A stretch of 64,000 nt of DNA from Bacteroidota bacterium (GCA_016713645.1 JADJOU010000038.1:1-64000), one strand, 5' to 3'; counted from the stretch's first letter, positions 19,931 through 29,678 are shown. The notes: generated by a model not told the origin, from the sequence alone. Made by a program: numbers and translations.

Positions 19931-21055
19931 ATGGAAACAGCAACGATGAATGCATCGACAGAGACAATCGATTTTTTACCCCTATTAGGGACGGATTATG
20001 TAGAGTTTTATGTGGGCAATGCCAAACAAGCAGCTTATTTTTATCAAGCGGCATTTGGATTTGAATTGGTCGCCTATACAGGCCCTGAGACGGGTGTTCG
20101 AGATAGAGCTTCTTATGTTTTGCAACAAGATAAATTGCGTTTTGTTTTGACTACTTCTATGGATCCCAATTCTGAAATCTCTGAGCACTGCAAATTGCAC
20201 GGCGATGGGGTAAAAGTATTGGCATTGTGGGTGGATGATGCGCGCAAGAGTTTTCATGAGACGGTTTCTAGGGGTGCAGTAGCAGTTCATGAGCCTAAAG
20301 TATTGACAGATGAATTTGGAGAAGTGATCACTGCTTCAATTAAAACATATGGTGAGACGATTCATACATTCGTGGAGCGCAAGAATTACAAAGGCGCATT
20401 TATGCCAGGATTTAAAGCGGCCAAGAGTGCTTATAAATCAGTTTCAACAGGATTGAAATATGTCGATCACTGTGTGGGCAATGTGGAATTGGGCAAGATG
20501 GATGAATGGGTAAATTTTTATGAGAAAGTAATGGGCTTTAGTCTATTGGCGACTTTTGACGATAAAGATATCTCTACAGAGTATACGGCTTTGATGAGCA
20601 AAGTGGTGACGAATGGCAATGGCTATGTAAAATTCCCATTGAATGAGCCAGCAGATGGAAAGAAAAAATCCCAGATCGAGGAGTATTTGGATTTCTATAA
20701 AACGGCGGGCGTGCAGCACATAGCCATTGCGACAGATGATATCATTACCACAGTAACAGAATTGAGAAATCGCGGCGTGGAGTTTTTATACGTTCCGGAT
20801 AATTATTACGAAGATGTATTGGATAGAGTGGGTACGATTAAAGAAGATTTAGCGCCATTGCGCAAATTAAATATTTTGATCGACCGCGATGATGAGGGAT
20901 ATCTATTGCAGATATTTACAAAACCATTGGAAGATAGACCGACTTTGTTTTTTGAAATCATTCAGCGCTGCGGTGCCAAATCATTTGGCAAAGGCAATTT
21001 TAAAGCACTTTTCGAGAGCATTGAAAGAGAGCAGGAATTGAGAGGGAATTTGTAG
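19931..21055 (+). CDS. hpd: 4-hydroxyphenylpyruvate dioxygenase
   Basis: 374 residues, normal length. It converts 4-hydroxyphenylpyruvate to homogentisate in tyrosine catabolism, using Fe(II) and oxygen. Iron ligands are visible: H180 (YVDHCVGNV), H263 (GVQHIAIATDDI) and E342 (TLFFEIIQRCG). The N-terminal VOC-like half begins DYVEFYVGNAKQAAYFYQAA. The C-terminal helix region includes KSFGKGNFKALFESIEREQ. No other homogentisate-pathway gene lies nearby. The gene is followed directly by a dispersed GC-rich repeat. Confidence 0.97.
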   Translation: METATMNASTETIDFLPLLGTDYVEFYVGNAKQAAYFYQAAFGFELVAYTGPETGVRDRASYVLQQDKLRFVLTTSMDPNSEISEHCKLHGDGVKVLALWVDDARKSFHETVSRGAVAVHEPKVLTDEFGEVITASIKTYGETIHTFVERKNYKGAFMPGFKAAKSAYKSVSTGLKYVDHCVGNVELGKMDEWVNFYEKVMGFSLLATFDDKDISTEYTALMSKVVTNGNGYVKFPLNEPADGKKKSQIEEYLDFYKTAGVQHIAIATDDIITTVTELRNRGVEFLYVPDNYYEDVLDRVGTIKEDLAPLRKLNILIDRDDEGYLLQIFTKPLEDRPTLFFEIIQRCGAKSFGKGNFKALFESIEREQELRGNL

Positions 21056-21090
21056 GCCCCCTAACCCCCGAAGGGGGAATTGCTTACGCG
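21056..21090. repeat. Dispersed repeat, copy 1 (CCCCCTAACCCCCGAAGGGGG type)
   Basis: GCCCCCTAACCCCCGAAGGG followed by GGAATTGCTTACGCG directly follows the hpd stop. A second copy, differing at two positions, is at 45075-45109. The inner CCCCC-GAA-GGGGG can fold and may act as a terminator for hpd. Very similar words are widespread in Bacteroidota genomes. Confidence 0.7.
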
Positions 21091-21174
21091 AAATACAAAA
21101 TCAGCGTATTATATAAATTGATAGTGCGATAGTCTAGAAAAATTAATATCTTTAAATTCCAGACACTATTTCAC

Positions 21175-21492
21175 ATGCAATTTATAAACCTATTTATTCT
21201 TGCTTTAATTTTTCTTACTAGGGCATGCGTTAAACCAGATTGCAGATTAGTCATTGAAAACTGTACAAAAGATACTATTGTTTATGATGTTTCATTTGTT
21301 GATAGTTATGGCGTACCACCTTATCAGTTTGATTCTTTAAATAACAAAATTATAAACGAACGTTTCTTGTTTCCGAGTCAAGGCAAAAATGAATGTTGGG
21401 AACATACCTCTTATAATAATTTATTTGATAAGTTTGATACAATGACTATTTTTATTTTCAAATCAAATCTATACACTTATAGAATCAAGTAG
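21175..21492 (+). CDS. Small lipoprotein of unknown function
   Basis: 105 residues. The N-terminus MQFINLFILALIFLTRACVK gives a hydrophobic stretch and a lipobox-like LTRAC, with Cys18 as the lipidated residue. Then comes PDCRLVIENCTKDTIVYDVS, a short beta-rich domain with two Cys and an aromatic C-terminal half. No family is recognised. It precedes the FG-GAP/T9SS gene with 57 bases between them and may be co-transcribed with it. Confidence 0.6.
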   Translation: MQFINLFILALIFLTRACVKPDCRLVIENCTKDTIVYDVSFVDSYGVPPYQFDSLNNKIINERFLFPSQGKNECWEHTSYNNLFDKFDTMTIFIFKSNLYTYRIK

Positions 21493-21549
21493 TTTATTTC
21501 AATAGAATTTATAGTTATAAATACAAATTCACATGAATTTGGAGGTCAC

Positions 21550-23174
21550 TTGTTTTTTTTGTGTTTGGGTTTTGGTTGGTTTGATTTTGGTCAAATTTTG
21601 GGAAATTATTTTGGATTTATGGGTATTTCTGACCTAAATAATGATTGTAAAAAAGATGTGATATTCCGAAATAAAGATACTATTGGAATATTATATAGGC
21701 AAGACTCAAGTTCGTTTATAAGAAAAAACATACATATTAATAAGCCTAGTGCGACTAGTGAGTTTATTGTTGCAGATATAAATAAGGACGGGTATTTTGA
21801 TTTAATTTCGTCTAGTACATTTAGTATAGGAACTGATATATACATTTTATTTCAATATGCAAATGATTCTTTCGCTCCTATCTATTTAAAATTTAATTCC
21901 GAATCGAAGAACACGATTGCTAACTGGTGATTTTAATTCAGATGGTAAAACTGATTTCGTCACTTATTCAACAGAATTAGATACACGAATGTGCCTTTAT
22001 ATTCAAAAAGATAGTGGTTCATTTGACATTCAAATAAAATATTTACCTGGCTACGTTCAAGCATTGAAAGTGGTGGATAATAATCACGATGGGAAAGATG
22101 ATATTGTTGTAGATATTGCAAGTAATTGGGCGAGTAACAATCGGAGAATATTGGTTTATCCACAGTCAAATAATGGTATTACTTCTCAATCTCTTACGCA
22201 GGAGTTGACAGTTCGTCAGGTTCGCGAATGATAATTCTTTGCAAGTAGAAGATTTAAATTGTGATGGGTACTCTGGGTCTATCGATTTGGTAATAATTCT
22301 AAACCACTTTTTGTATTTGATTTAAAAAGATACGGGATACTTTTCACCACAACAAATTACCAATATAAACCCGCAAGATCCTTATTATAAAAGTCAAACG
22401 ATTGATTTTTCTAACAATCAGATTGTATTTGAAGACTGGGATGGAGATAATAGGAAAGACATGATTATTAAAAATTCTTTTTTCATATATTATATTAAAA
22501 ATGTTTCAATAAATGATCAAACAAATTTGCAATTTCTATCGCAAAAATTAGATACTGTTTATAGATTGAATGGTAGTGATTACCCTTTAAATTTTTCTCA
22601 GATTGACACTTTAAGATTTGATACTGTTGTTTCTTGGTCTTATGTGAATTACAAATTGTACAATCCTCAGACAAAGAAATTAGAGTATTTTTGGATTAAG
22701 ACAAAATTCATCAATACTGTCGTAAACTGGTTTCAGTTTAATATGATGGATGTTTACAAAGATTCAACTTTATTGGCATCAGGAAGCACTTGTGGTATTT
22801 TTTCAATAGATACTTTTCGTCGAAGAAATTATTCATCTTCTTATATTAAATATATTAGCAAGGAATTAAATAGGGTATTTTATGGAAAAATGGAGATACT
22901 AGATACTAGTTTTATAAATCCATCAAATATTTATGATGTGAAAAACTTTTCACTTAATATCTACCCCTCACCCGTTTCTGATCTCCTGCATATTGACTTC
23001 TCGCCTTTAGTAGGTTTTGAAATTGAATTTTACAATCAGAATGGACAGAGGATGTTTATTCCTGTGAAATCAGAAAATGTATTTGATGTGTCCCAATTAA
23101 ATGATGGGGTATATTATATTGAATTGCTCATCGATGGTGAGAAAATTCACCAGCGATTTATTGTGAGGCATTGA
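21550..23174 (+). CDS. FG-GAP/VCBS-repeat protein with T9SS sorting domain, frameshifted
   Basis: Six Asp-rich calcium-binding loops appear in order across three frames: DLNNDCKKDV, DINKDGYFDL, DFNSDGKTDF, DNNHDGKDDI, DLNCDG and DWDGDNRKDM. This is the FG-GAP/VCBS beta-propeller pattern of secreted adhesins and lectin-like proteins. Breaks lie near 21915, 22225 and 22300. The C-terminal 237 residues are continuous and end in a T9SS type A domain: LNIYPSPVSDLLHIDFSP ... LNDGVYYIELLIDG. The start is unclear: TTG at 21550 opens the frame, but ATG at 21533 in another frame precedes a hydrophobic stretch and may be genuine. The gene abuts the convergent desaturase gene. Confidence 0.72.
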
Positions 23175-24143
23175 TTATTGATTCCTCTTCGTCCTTGAAA
23201 AAAGCGTAATGCTCTTATCGCTGATAAAGCGATAGATGACTTTGAGGTAAGAATCATAAGACTTTAAATTCTCGTAATACTCTGGAGCTAATTTTCTCAA
23301 TTCTGGAAGTCTCTTTCCTGGAATATAAGGGAAATCATGGTGCTCGTTGTGATAGCCCACATTATAGGTGACTAGATTCAATGGACCATAGTAAGAATAA
23401 GTCTCTTGTCCTTCGTCGAATACATAGTGCTCTGCAATAAAGTGTCCTGAAGTAGGATGCAATCCACCTGCAAATACCAATGAAAGCAAGAGATAAAATA
23501 GACCATACCAACTCATAAAATAGATACAAACGCCCATGGCAGATAATTGGAAGATGATATTGGCAATTGTCCATGCGTCCAGGTTCATTTTTTTGACAAA
23601 CATCGGTCTGAGAGCATAGAAGAAAATTTGATTGATATACCAAATGAATTTACCGAATACACCTGTAAACAATTTCGCTTCTGACTCCAAAGGAATATCG
23701 GCATCTACGCCATCTTTTCCCTGTGACCAGTGGTGCAAGGCGTGGTAGTATTTAAATGACATGGCATAAGGCAATACGATAGGGATATTTGCAATAAATG
23801 CAGCTATATTATTGGCTGCTTTTGATTTGAATGCCAAGTAATGCGTGAGTTCGTGGATAGCTAAAAACAATCCGTGCGCGATAGTCGCACCGACGAAATA
23901 GGTGACCAATACAAATACAGACCAACTTGCAAAAGGGGATTCGAAATATTCAAATACGCGGTGAATATTAAATGCGACAAACATTTGCAATATGACCCAA
24001 AATGTGGAGGATATTGCCAACATGGGGTTGAATGTAAATAACTCCTTGATATGGGGGTATTTTTTCAACATCTCTCGCCTTCTTCCTGTATGTGGTTCTG
24101 GTGCGTCTGACCAGTAGAATTCGTTATCGCCTTTTGTTGACAT
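23175..24143 (-). CDS. DEGS1-like sphingolipid delta-4 desaturase (fatty acid desaturase family)
   Basis: 322 residues, close to animal DEGS1 in length. The N-terminal FYWSDAPEPHTGRRREMLKK and YPHIKELF correspond to the sphingolipid-desaturase N-terminal domain. All three di-iron histidine boxes are present: HELTH (97-101), HALHH (134-138) and HNEHH (265-269). Around them HPTSGHFIAEHYVF, QETYSYYGPLNLVTYNVGYH and DFPYIPGKRLPELRKLAPEY are nearly the eukaryotic text. About five membrane segments are visible. Eukaryotic homologues place a trans-4,5 double bond in dihydroceramide. Bacteroidota make dihydroceramides, so the same reaction is a reasonable inference, but ordinary acyl-lipid desaturation is not excluded. 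It has its own promoter and no operon partner. Confidence 0.9.
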   Translation of the reverse strand: MSTKGDNEFYWSDAPEPHTGRRREMLKKYPHIKELFTFNPMLAISSTFWVILQMFVAFNIHRVFEYFESPFASWSVFVLVTYFVGATIAHGLFLAIHELTHYLAFKSKAANNIAAFIANIPIVLPYAMSFKYYHALHHWSQGKDGVDADIPLESEAKLFTGVFGKFIWYINQIFFYALRPMFVKKMNLDAWTIANIIFQLSAMGVCIYFMSWYGLFYLLLSLVFAGGLHPTSGHFIAEHYVFDEGQETYSYYGPLNLVTYNVGYHNEHHDFPYIPGKRLPELRKLAPEYYENLKSYDSYLKVIYRFISDKSITLFSRTKRNQ

Positions 24144-24166
24144 AATATAGTTTTTTTAGCTGGGCG

Positions 24167-24174
24167 CAAAGATA
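24167..24174 (-). promoter_or_regulatory. -7 promoter element of the desaturase gene
   Basis: On the minus strand TATCTTTG followed by CGCCCAG matches TAnnTTTG exactly. Transcription would start about 7 bases further on, giving a leader of roughly 17-20 bases. Confidence 0.6.
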
Positions 24175-24418
24175 CAAATTTTTTAATTGCAGGTTTATAT
24201 TCAAAACAAATCTAGGCCAGTTTAATGTTTTTTAAGTTTGATTTTGCTAATGGCAATATCTTTCCAAGTAATAAGTAGAACATTCGTTTTTTACCAAAGA
24301 ATGTATTTAGCCCTCAATGAAAGTCGATATTGGTTTTTTTTTACTTAAAATTGCAAGCATAATACCAACATGCAATTTATCGCATGTGCAATACAATTTC
24401 ATATAAAAACAAAGCGAG

Positions 24419-25462
24419 ATGATAGATTTGAGATCTGATACCCTGACAAAGCCATCGAAAGGCATGATGGAGGCGATGATGAAAGCGCCATTAGGAGATG
24501 ATGTATTCAAGGAGGATCCGACCTTGCTCGAATTGCAATCGAAATTGGCCGCGATGTTTGGCATGGAAGCAGGACTTTTCTTCCCTTCTGGGGTTATGTG
24601 CAACCAAATGGCGATTAAATGCCATACCAATCCCATGGATGAGATTATCTGCGATGAATTGAGTCATATTTACAATGCCGAGAACGGTGGATGGGCCATA
24701 CATTCTGGGGTTTCTATCAAATTGTTGAAAGGCGATAGAGGCAGATTTACATCGGAAGATGTTCTAAATTCCATCAATCCGAAGGTGGATTGGATGCCCA
24801 ATACGAAGTTGGTATGCGCAGAGAATACCGTGAATAAAGGCGGTGGAAGCATTTGGAATTTCGAAGAATTGAAGAAAATAGGGGAGACCTGCAGCGCGAA
24901 TGGTTTGAAATATCACTTAGATGGTGCACGGCTCTTTAATGCCTTGGCAGAGACGAATCAGCAGCCTACGGACTATGGGCGCATTTTTGATTCAATATCC
25001 ATCTGTTTCAGCAAGGGATTGGGTTGTCCAATCGGCTCTGTTTTATTGGGCGATGAGGAGTTTATTGCGCGTGCGCGAAAATGGCGCAAAGCCTTTGGCG
25101 GTGGCATGCGCCAAGCAGGTATATTAGCGGCAGCCTGTATTTACGCTTTAGAAAACAATTTACCCCTGATCAAAGAAGACCATAGAAGGGCAAAGACCAT
25201 TGGAGCCTATCTAGTCAATGCTTCTTTTGTGAAATACTTATATCCCGTGGAATCCAATATCGTCTTGTTTGAAATCATCGATTCGCTCAATAATGATGGC
25301 TTTCTTCAATTATTGGCAGAGCAAGGAATTCGAGCGGTGCCATTTGGGAAAAATACCATCCGCATGGTCACGCATCTAGATTTTGATGATGCTCAATTAA
25401 ATCAAGTTAAGCAGGGCTTGAACGCCATCAATGAGCTTATCCGCGAGCAAATCGCTGAATAA
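24419..25462 (+). CDS. ltaE: Low-specificity L-threonine aldolase
   Basis: 347 residues. A PLP enzyme of fold type I that cleaves threonine to glycine and acetaldehyde. Seen: the start MIDLRSDTLTKPSKGMMEAM, GDDVFKEDPTLLELQ, FFPSGVMCNQMAI, HLDGARLFNALAE (cofactor-binding Asp), SKGLGCPIGSVL with the PLP lysine (K199) and WRKAFGGGMRQAGILAAA. Length and motifs are complete. Its last 26 bases overlap the end of the convergent gene at 25437-26213. Stereospecificity cannot be settled from sequence alone. Confidence 0.96.
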   Translation: MIDLRSDTLTKPSKGMMEAMMKAPLGDDVFKEDPTLLELQSKLAAMFGMEAGLFFPSGVMCNQMAIKCHTNPMDEIICDELSHIYNAENGGWAIHSGVSIKLLKGDRGRFTSEDVLNSINPKVDWMPNTKLVCAENTVNKGGGSIWNFEELKKIGETCSANGLKYHLDGARLFNALAETNQQPTDYGRIFDSISICFSKGLGCPIGSVLLGDEEFIARARKWRKAFGGGMRQAGILAAACIYALENNLPLIKEDHRRAKTIGAYLVNASFVKYLYPVESNIVLFEIIDSLNNDGFLQLLAEQGIRAVPFGKNTIRMVTHLDFDDAQLNQVKQGLNAINELIREQIAE

Positions 25463-26213
25463 TTTGAATCATCATGTCGTAATGTTCGCTATTCTGCGAA
25501 ACACCGTTGGTTTGTGCGACCTCATCGACGATGCGCTTCATCTCGCCCAACGTTGTTGCGGCATTGATTCGCTGTAAGGTTGTATCGAATTGATCTACTT
25601 TATTGATGAAAAAATAGTGAACCAAACCAAATCTTGAATTGAAATCGAGGTAATCTTCGACGGGTTTTTTATTCGTAGGAATGTTCGAATTTATTGGGTT
25701 TTCGCGGATGTATTCTGGCTTGCGCTCCACTTCATATTTTGGCGTTTCAATGGGAGGATTGGAATTCTCTGTCGTTTCATTTTCATCTTCTGGAACAATG
25801 GATTTTAGCGCAAAAATGGGCAAGTCTTCTTGTTTTTTAGTTTGTTCATCATGCTCCTCCTCGGGAACAATTGATTTGAGGGCAAATATGGGCAAATCGT
25901 GCTGTTCTTCTAGTCTTTTGGCTGGCTCGTCCCTTAAGGTCGATAAGGTTTCGTTTTTTGCATTGTTTTGAATTTCAATTGTTTGATTTATTAAAGGGGC
26001 AGGAATTTCCTCGATTTTCTTATTTTCAAGCTCTATGGATTGTTTAGCAGGAATATCAGCAAAGTTCCCATTTCTCACCAATTCAAAATATTGTTTAATT
26101 TTATCTAATAAAATGTCTCTCTCAATAAAAGAGCCATTTTCCGTGAAATTCCGATGCGCCACAGAGAGCTTCTCATATAAAGTTTCAAGTTCTTTAAAAA
26201 TTGTTGCATTCAT
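25437..26213 (-). CDS. Conserved hypothetical protein with a duplicated DLPIFALKSIVPE motif
   Basis: 258 residues. The N-terminal helical part (FKELETLYEKLSVAHRNFTE, ILLDKIKQYFELVRN) and the C-terminal helical part (DYLDFNSRFGLVHYFFINKV, INAATTLGEMKRIVDEV) are joined by an acidic, low-complexity linker. The linker carries DLPIFALKSIVPEEE and DLPIFALKSIVPEDE, 26 residues apart. The duplicated short motif in a disordered linker suggests a docking site repeated for avidity, which is inference. No membrane segment or signal peptide. Family unknown. It is divergent from tdk and converges with ltaE. Confidence 0.7.
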   Translation of the reverse strand: MNATIFKELETLYEKLSVAHRNFTENGSFIERDILLDKIKQYFELVRNGNFADIPAKQSIELENKKIEEIPAPLINQTIEIQNNAKNETLSTLRDEPAKRLEEQHDLPIFALKSIVPEEEHDEQTKKQEDLPIFALKSIVPEDENETTENSNPPIETPKYEVERKPEYIRENPINSNIPTNKKPVEDYLDFNSRFGLVHYFFINKVDQFDTTLQRINAATTLGEMKRIVDEVAQTNGVSQNSEHYDMMIQIIQRFARG

Positions 26214-26223
26214 TCTTTTGAAT

Positions 26224-26255
26224 TTTGATAATATTTGCTAATTAAACTAAATTTG
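26224..26255 (+). promoter_or_regulatory. Promoter of tdk
   Basis: TTTG at 26224-26227 and TAAATTTG at 26248-26255, spaced 20 bases, match the Bacteroidota -33/-7 pattern. Only about 10 bases lie between the -7 box and the ATG, so the leader is very short. Confidence 0.55.
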
Positions 26256-26265
26256 CTTTACAAAG

Positions 26266-26838
26266 ATGTTCATTGAGCCACAAATTAAAACAGAAAAACG
26301 AGGATGGATAGAAGTAATTTGCGGTTCTATGTTTTCTGGGAAGACAGAGGAGTTGATTCGGAGATTGAAGCGCGCGAAATTTGCCAATAAAAAGGTAGAG
26401 ATTTTTAAGCCTCAACTCGACAATCGCTACCATGATGAAATGGTCGTCTCGCATGATAAAAATTCGATTTTATCTACGCCGGTGAGCAGTTCAGAAAATA
26501 TCCTCTTGCTTTCGAGTGACATTGAAGTGGTGGGAATCGATGAAGCCCAATTCTTTGACGATCAGTTGCCAGAAGTTTGCAATGTTTTGGCTAATCGAGG
26601 TGTCAGGGTGATTGTGGCGGGATTGGATATGGATTATACGGGCAAGCCATTTGGGGTGATTCCTCAATTGCTCGCCATTGCAGAATTTATCACGAAAGTG
26701 CAGGCGGTGTGCATGCAATGTGGCAATCCATCTCTTTATTCGCATCGACTTGTGGGCAGTGACAAACAGGTTTTACTTGGAGAAAAAGAATCATATGAGC
26801 CTTTGTGTCGATATTGTTATCATGACCTTAAAAAATAA
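26266..26838 (+). CDS. tdk: Thymidine kinase
   Basis: 190 residues, type II (cellular) TK. It phosphorylates thymidine with ATP in nucleoside salvage. Walker A is GSMFSGKT (20-27). The catalytic Glu lies in DEAQFF (E93). The lasso region DYTGKPFG and the structural zinc cysteines C149, C152, C181 and C184 (CMQC ... CRYC) are all present. Confidence 0.97.
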   Translation: MFIEPQIKTEKRGWIEVICGSMFSGKTEELIRRLKRAKFANKKVEIFKPQLDNRYHDEMVVSHDKNSILSTPVSSSENILLLSSDIEVVGIDEAQFFDDQLPEVCNVLANRGVRVIVAGLDMDYTGKPFGVIPQLLAIAEFITKVQAVCMQCGNPSLYSHRLVGSDKQVLLGEKESYEPLCRYCYHDLKK

Positions 26839-26862
26839 ATATTTACAATTCATATTAATCGT

Positions 26863-26870
26863 TATTTTTG
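26863..26870 (+). promoter_or_regulatory. -7 promoter element before the T9SS gene
   Basis: TATTTTTG matches TAnnTTTG, 27 bases before the chosen ATG at 26898. The -33 element is weak. Confidence 0.45.
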
Positions 26871-26897
26871 CAAACAATTTTTAAAAAAATTATTCCA

Positions 26898-28910
26898 ATG
26901 AGAAAATTACTACTTTTATTATCAGTCGCATTTACTTGCCAATTCGCATCAGCGCAGGTGACGGAAATGTACAACAGGAAACCATTAGAAGTTTCCAAAG
27001 AATTCTTAAAAAATGAGGCCAAGTATCAAGGCGCTAGAAAAGGTTCAAGAGGATCTTATGATACCATCTCAAGATTGTCTTTTGCCTCTTTTACTAGAGG
27101 AATCGAAGATCAATCAGAGGGGTTTTTGACTAATCCATCTTTATTGTACCCTTGGGATGTAAACAGAAATTTCCCACCAGATAGTATTTTCTCTTTGAAA
27201 TACGGTGCTGTATTGTTTGACTCATTGCCTTCAGCAACGACATTTGATGGACAATTGAATGCGCCATATTTCGTTAGTAGAAGTGCTTCGAAACTCTATA
27301 TTGATTCAGTTTATGTAAACTGTAATTACAATAGAAAAAATAATGCAGTAACTGATACATTGTATATCTATGTTTTTGATGTAGACAATGTTAACAGATC
27401 TTTCCCTTCTGGAGATATTCAAAATACCGTTTCTTCATTCCTATATGTTGATACGATGTATTTGACTGGTCCATTAACTGGTCCATCTATCTTTACAGGT
27501 GGATTGGGAACTAGATTGACAAGACCAGTTCAAAAATGGTTGGCTAAAGGAAAGAGCTTTGGTGTAGCTGTACAATTTGTAGGTTCATTGCAAAATGACT
27601 TTACACTTTACACTAAAAATATTGTTAAGCCTGACTGTCAAAGTGGTGGAATGTTTACACCAGCTTGGGTAAACAACAGTTTCTGCTTTTTGAACTTGAA
27701 ACAAGGAAACGGTGGAGCTGATATTACAGGTCCATTGCAATCTTGGAATGGTATTTCTTTCACAAGCACAACAATCGTTTGTAAGCATATTCCTTTTGGT
27801 TCATTGTGGATCGAAGCTAATGTGAAAGATTCAGTTGATTTTAGCTGTGTGGCTATTCCAAACCAACATTTAGGATACAATGCTGCAGCAGCAAGCATTG
27901 CAGCTAGTGAATTCTACAAAGTATGTAAAGGCGACCAAACAAAATTATTCTGTGTAGTTGCTGGTAATACGACTCAAAATGTTACTTACAAATGGTCGTC
28001 TGGAACTGATTTAGATGATTCAACATCTGGTACGCCAACATTTACACATTCAGTTGGAAACAAGTCTTATACAGTAACAATTACAGAAGGAACTAGCACA
28101 GCAGTTTGTGGATTGACAATTCAATCTAGATCTATTGGTGCAGACTTAGGTGCTGATAAAACAATTACTTGCCTTACAACTACTTCAATCAATTCTGTTT
28201 TGACAGGGTTTACAACAACTGCAAATACGTATGCTTGGTCTACTGGTGAGACTACAAAAAATGTGAGTAGCAAAGATGTTGGAATTTATACAGTGACTGT
28301 AACTAATATCATTGGTTGTTCTGCAACTGCATCTGTTAAAGTATTGAACGCAGGGGTAAACAATACATTGAACTTTACAAACAGTGGTGCAGGTGTTGTT
28401 TTCTGCCAAAATAGAGCAAATACGATTACTAATACATCTACAGAGAAATCAGGATGGGATTTTGCATGGTCAGTTGTTGGTGTTACAACTACTACAGATA
28501 TCGATGGCAAAGTGGTTTTCCCTTCAACAGGAAATGTTGCTCTTACGTTGAATGCTACAAGAACTTCTGATCAATGTAAAGCTGCTCCAGTAACTAAAAC
28601 AGTTGCTGTAAAGGCTCAAAATGATCCAGCTTGTAAAAATGCGATCTCAAATATCGGTGCTAATACATCAGTGAGTATCTTCCCTATTCCAACTTCAAGT
28701 TCTGTAAATGTAGAAATCACGAATTTAGAGAATAATGCTGTGATGACAGTTGTTGATGTAATGGGCAATGTCCTTGAAACTAAATCAATTGGTGCAAGTG
28801 CATTTACAAAAGAGCAAGTTTCTTTCGAGAACCGTGCAAATGGTATTTACTTCATCAAGATTGAAAGCGCTAATGAGAAAACAATTCAAAGAATTGTTGT
28901 AGAAAAATAA
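26898..28910 (+). CDS. Secreted protein with Ig-like segments and T9SS type A sorting domain
   Basis: 670 residues from the ATG at 26898, which starts a good signal peptide (MRKLLLLLSVAFTCQFASAQ). A ten-residue longer in-frame start is disfavoured for that reason. Residues about 60-330 form an unrecognised beta-rich domain common in such proteins (SLLYPWDVNRNFPPDSIFSL). Residues about 335-560 hold Ig/PKD-like segments (YKVCKGDQTKLFCV, YAWSTGETTKNVSSKDVGIY, TVTVTNIIGCSATASV). The end is a T9SS domain: SVSIFPIPTSSSVNVEITNL ... NRANGIYFIKIESA. Smooth codon use, its own promoter and a strong terminator suggest good expression. Binding partner unknown. Confidence 0.88.
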   Translation: MRKLLLLLSVAFTCQFASAQVTEMYNRKPLEVSKEFLKNEAKYQGARKGSRGSYDTISRLSFASFTRGIEDQSEGFLTNPSLLYPWDVNRNFPPDSIFSLKYGAVLFDSLPSATTFDGQLNAPYFVSRSASKLYIDSVYVNCNYNRKNNAVTDTLYIYVFDVDNVNRSFPSGDIQNTVSSFLYVDTMYLTGPLTGPSIFTGGLGTRLTRPVQKWLAKGKSFGVAVQFVGSLQNDFTLYTKNIVKPDCQSGGMFTPAWVNNSFCFLNLKQGNGGADITGPLQSWNGISFTSTTIVCKHIPFGSLWIEANVKDSVDFSCVAIPNQHLGYNAAAASIAASEFYKVCKGDQTKLFCVVAGNTTQNVTYKWSSGTDLDDSTSGTPTFTHSVGNKSYTVTITEGTSTAVCGLTIQSRSIGADLGADKTITCLTTTSINSVLTGFTTTANTYAWSTGETTKNVSSKDVGIYTVTVTNIIGCSATASVKVLNAGVNNTLNFTNSGAGVVFCQNRANTITNTSTEKSGWDFAWSVVGVTTTTDIDGKVVFPSTGNVALTLNATRTSDQCKAAPVTKTVAVKAQNDPACKNAISNIGANTSVSIFPIPTSSSVNVEITNLENNAVMTVVDVMGNVLETKSIGASAFTKEQVSFENRANGIYFIKIESANEKTIQRIVVEK

Positions 28911-28931
28911 GCGATTTCTAAGATAAATTTA

Positions 28932-28962
28932 AAAAGCCCTCCATGAAAATGGAGGGCTTTTT
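28932..28962 (+). terminator. Strong rho-independent terminator
   Basis: AAAAGCCCTCCA, loop TGAAAA, TGGAGGGCTTTT: a 12-bp perfect stem ending in T residues, 22 bases after the T9SS gene stop. Confidence 0.93.
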
Positions 28963-29295
28963 AATTTAAAAATCCATGCAGAGCGAGGAGTTGGTACAAC
29001 CTCAAAAATAGGATTTGAACCACTTTTGTTCTATACGCTGTAATCTTCTTGTACTCCAAAGAGTAAACCAGACAAGTCGATGGTCTGAAGCCCGCCATTG
29101 TATCCAAAAGTATGCGGTTCGGTAATAAATATATGTTAGATTGTCAAACTAGCGAACCCTGCATGGACATGCTAAGTTATAAATAAAACAAAACTTCCAA
29201 TCTCTTTTTTATAAACATTTCTTATTTGTATAATTTTTTAACTTTATTTTGTAGTCTAATCAGTATTTATTCGTTTATAAAATAGTCATGCTATT
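28963..29295. other. Spacer without recognised features
   Basis: 333 bases between the terminator and the SPOR gene. Frames on both strands are short. A minus-strand run near 29050-29130 (WRASDHRLVWFTLWSTRRL) looks faintly protein-like but matches nothing I know. AT-rich sequence from 29160 on probably carries the SPOR promoter. Confidence 0.5.
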
Positions 29296-29605
29296 ATGAA
29301 TCCAATTAAAGTATTCTCTCTCTTTTTTCTTTTGATATTTTTTGTACCTAGCTCACATGCGCAGATTAGAGAAACAGCCATCGAAAAGTATTATCTCGTG
29401 GTTGCCTCATTCAAATCAAAAAAAGGATGGAGAGGCTTATGTCGATAAATTGAATGCAAAAGGAAAAGAAAATTTCTTTCTCATGAATATGCCGACCCAA
29501 AAAATATTCCGGGTATGTATCGCAAAAGGAACAAAAGAAAAAATGCAGGCGAAGCGTTTGGAAATACTCAAGGAATGGGATAAAGCATGGCTATTGGAAA
29601 TGTGA
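29296..29605 (+). CDS. Small secreted SPOR-domain protein (one frameshift)
   Basis: About 102 residues when mended. The signal peptide MNPIKVFSLFFLLIFFVPSS ends HAQ. The frame breaks at the A7 run at 29418-29424 and continues KKDGEAYVDKLNAKGKENFF, IFRVCIAKGTKEKMQAKRLE, ILKEWDKAWLLEM. YYLVVASFKS before the break and YVDKLNAKG after it match the SPOR fold, which binds denuded peptidoglycan. The break lies in a homopolymer, so a sequencing error is the simplest explanation. Confidence 0.75.
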
Positions 29606-29678
29606 TTTTTTCTAAACAATTTCTATTTTGTTTTGAATAATTAATTCTACTTTTGGGCTTTTCAATTAAAGCATATTC

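Noticed and set aside
28970..29160. Possible tRNA or transposase remnant
   Set aside because: No cloverleaf could be drawn and the faint minus-strand peptide matches no known motif.
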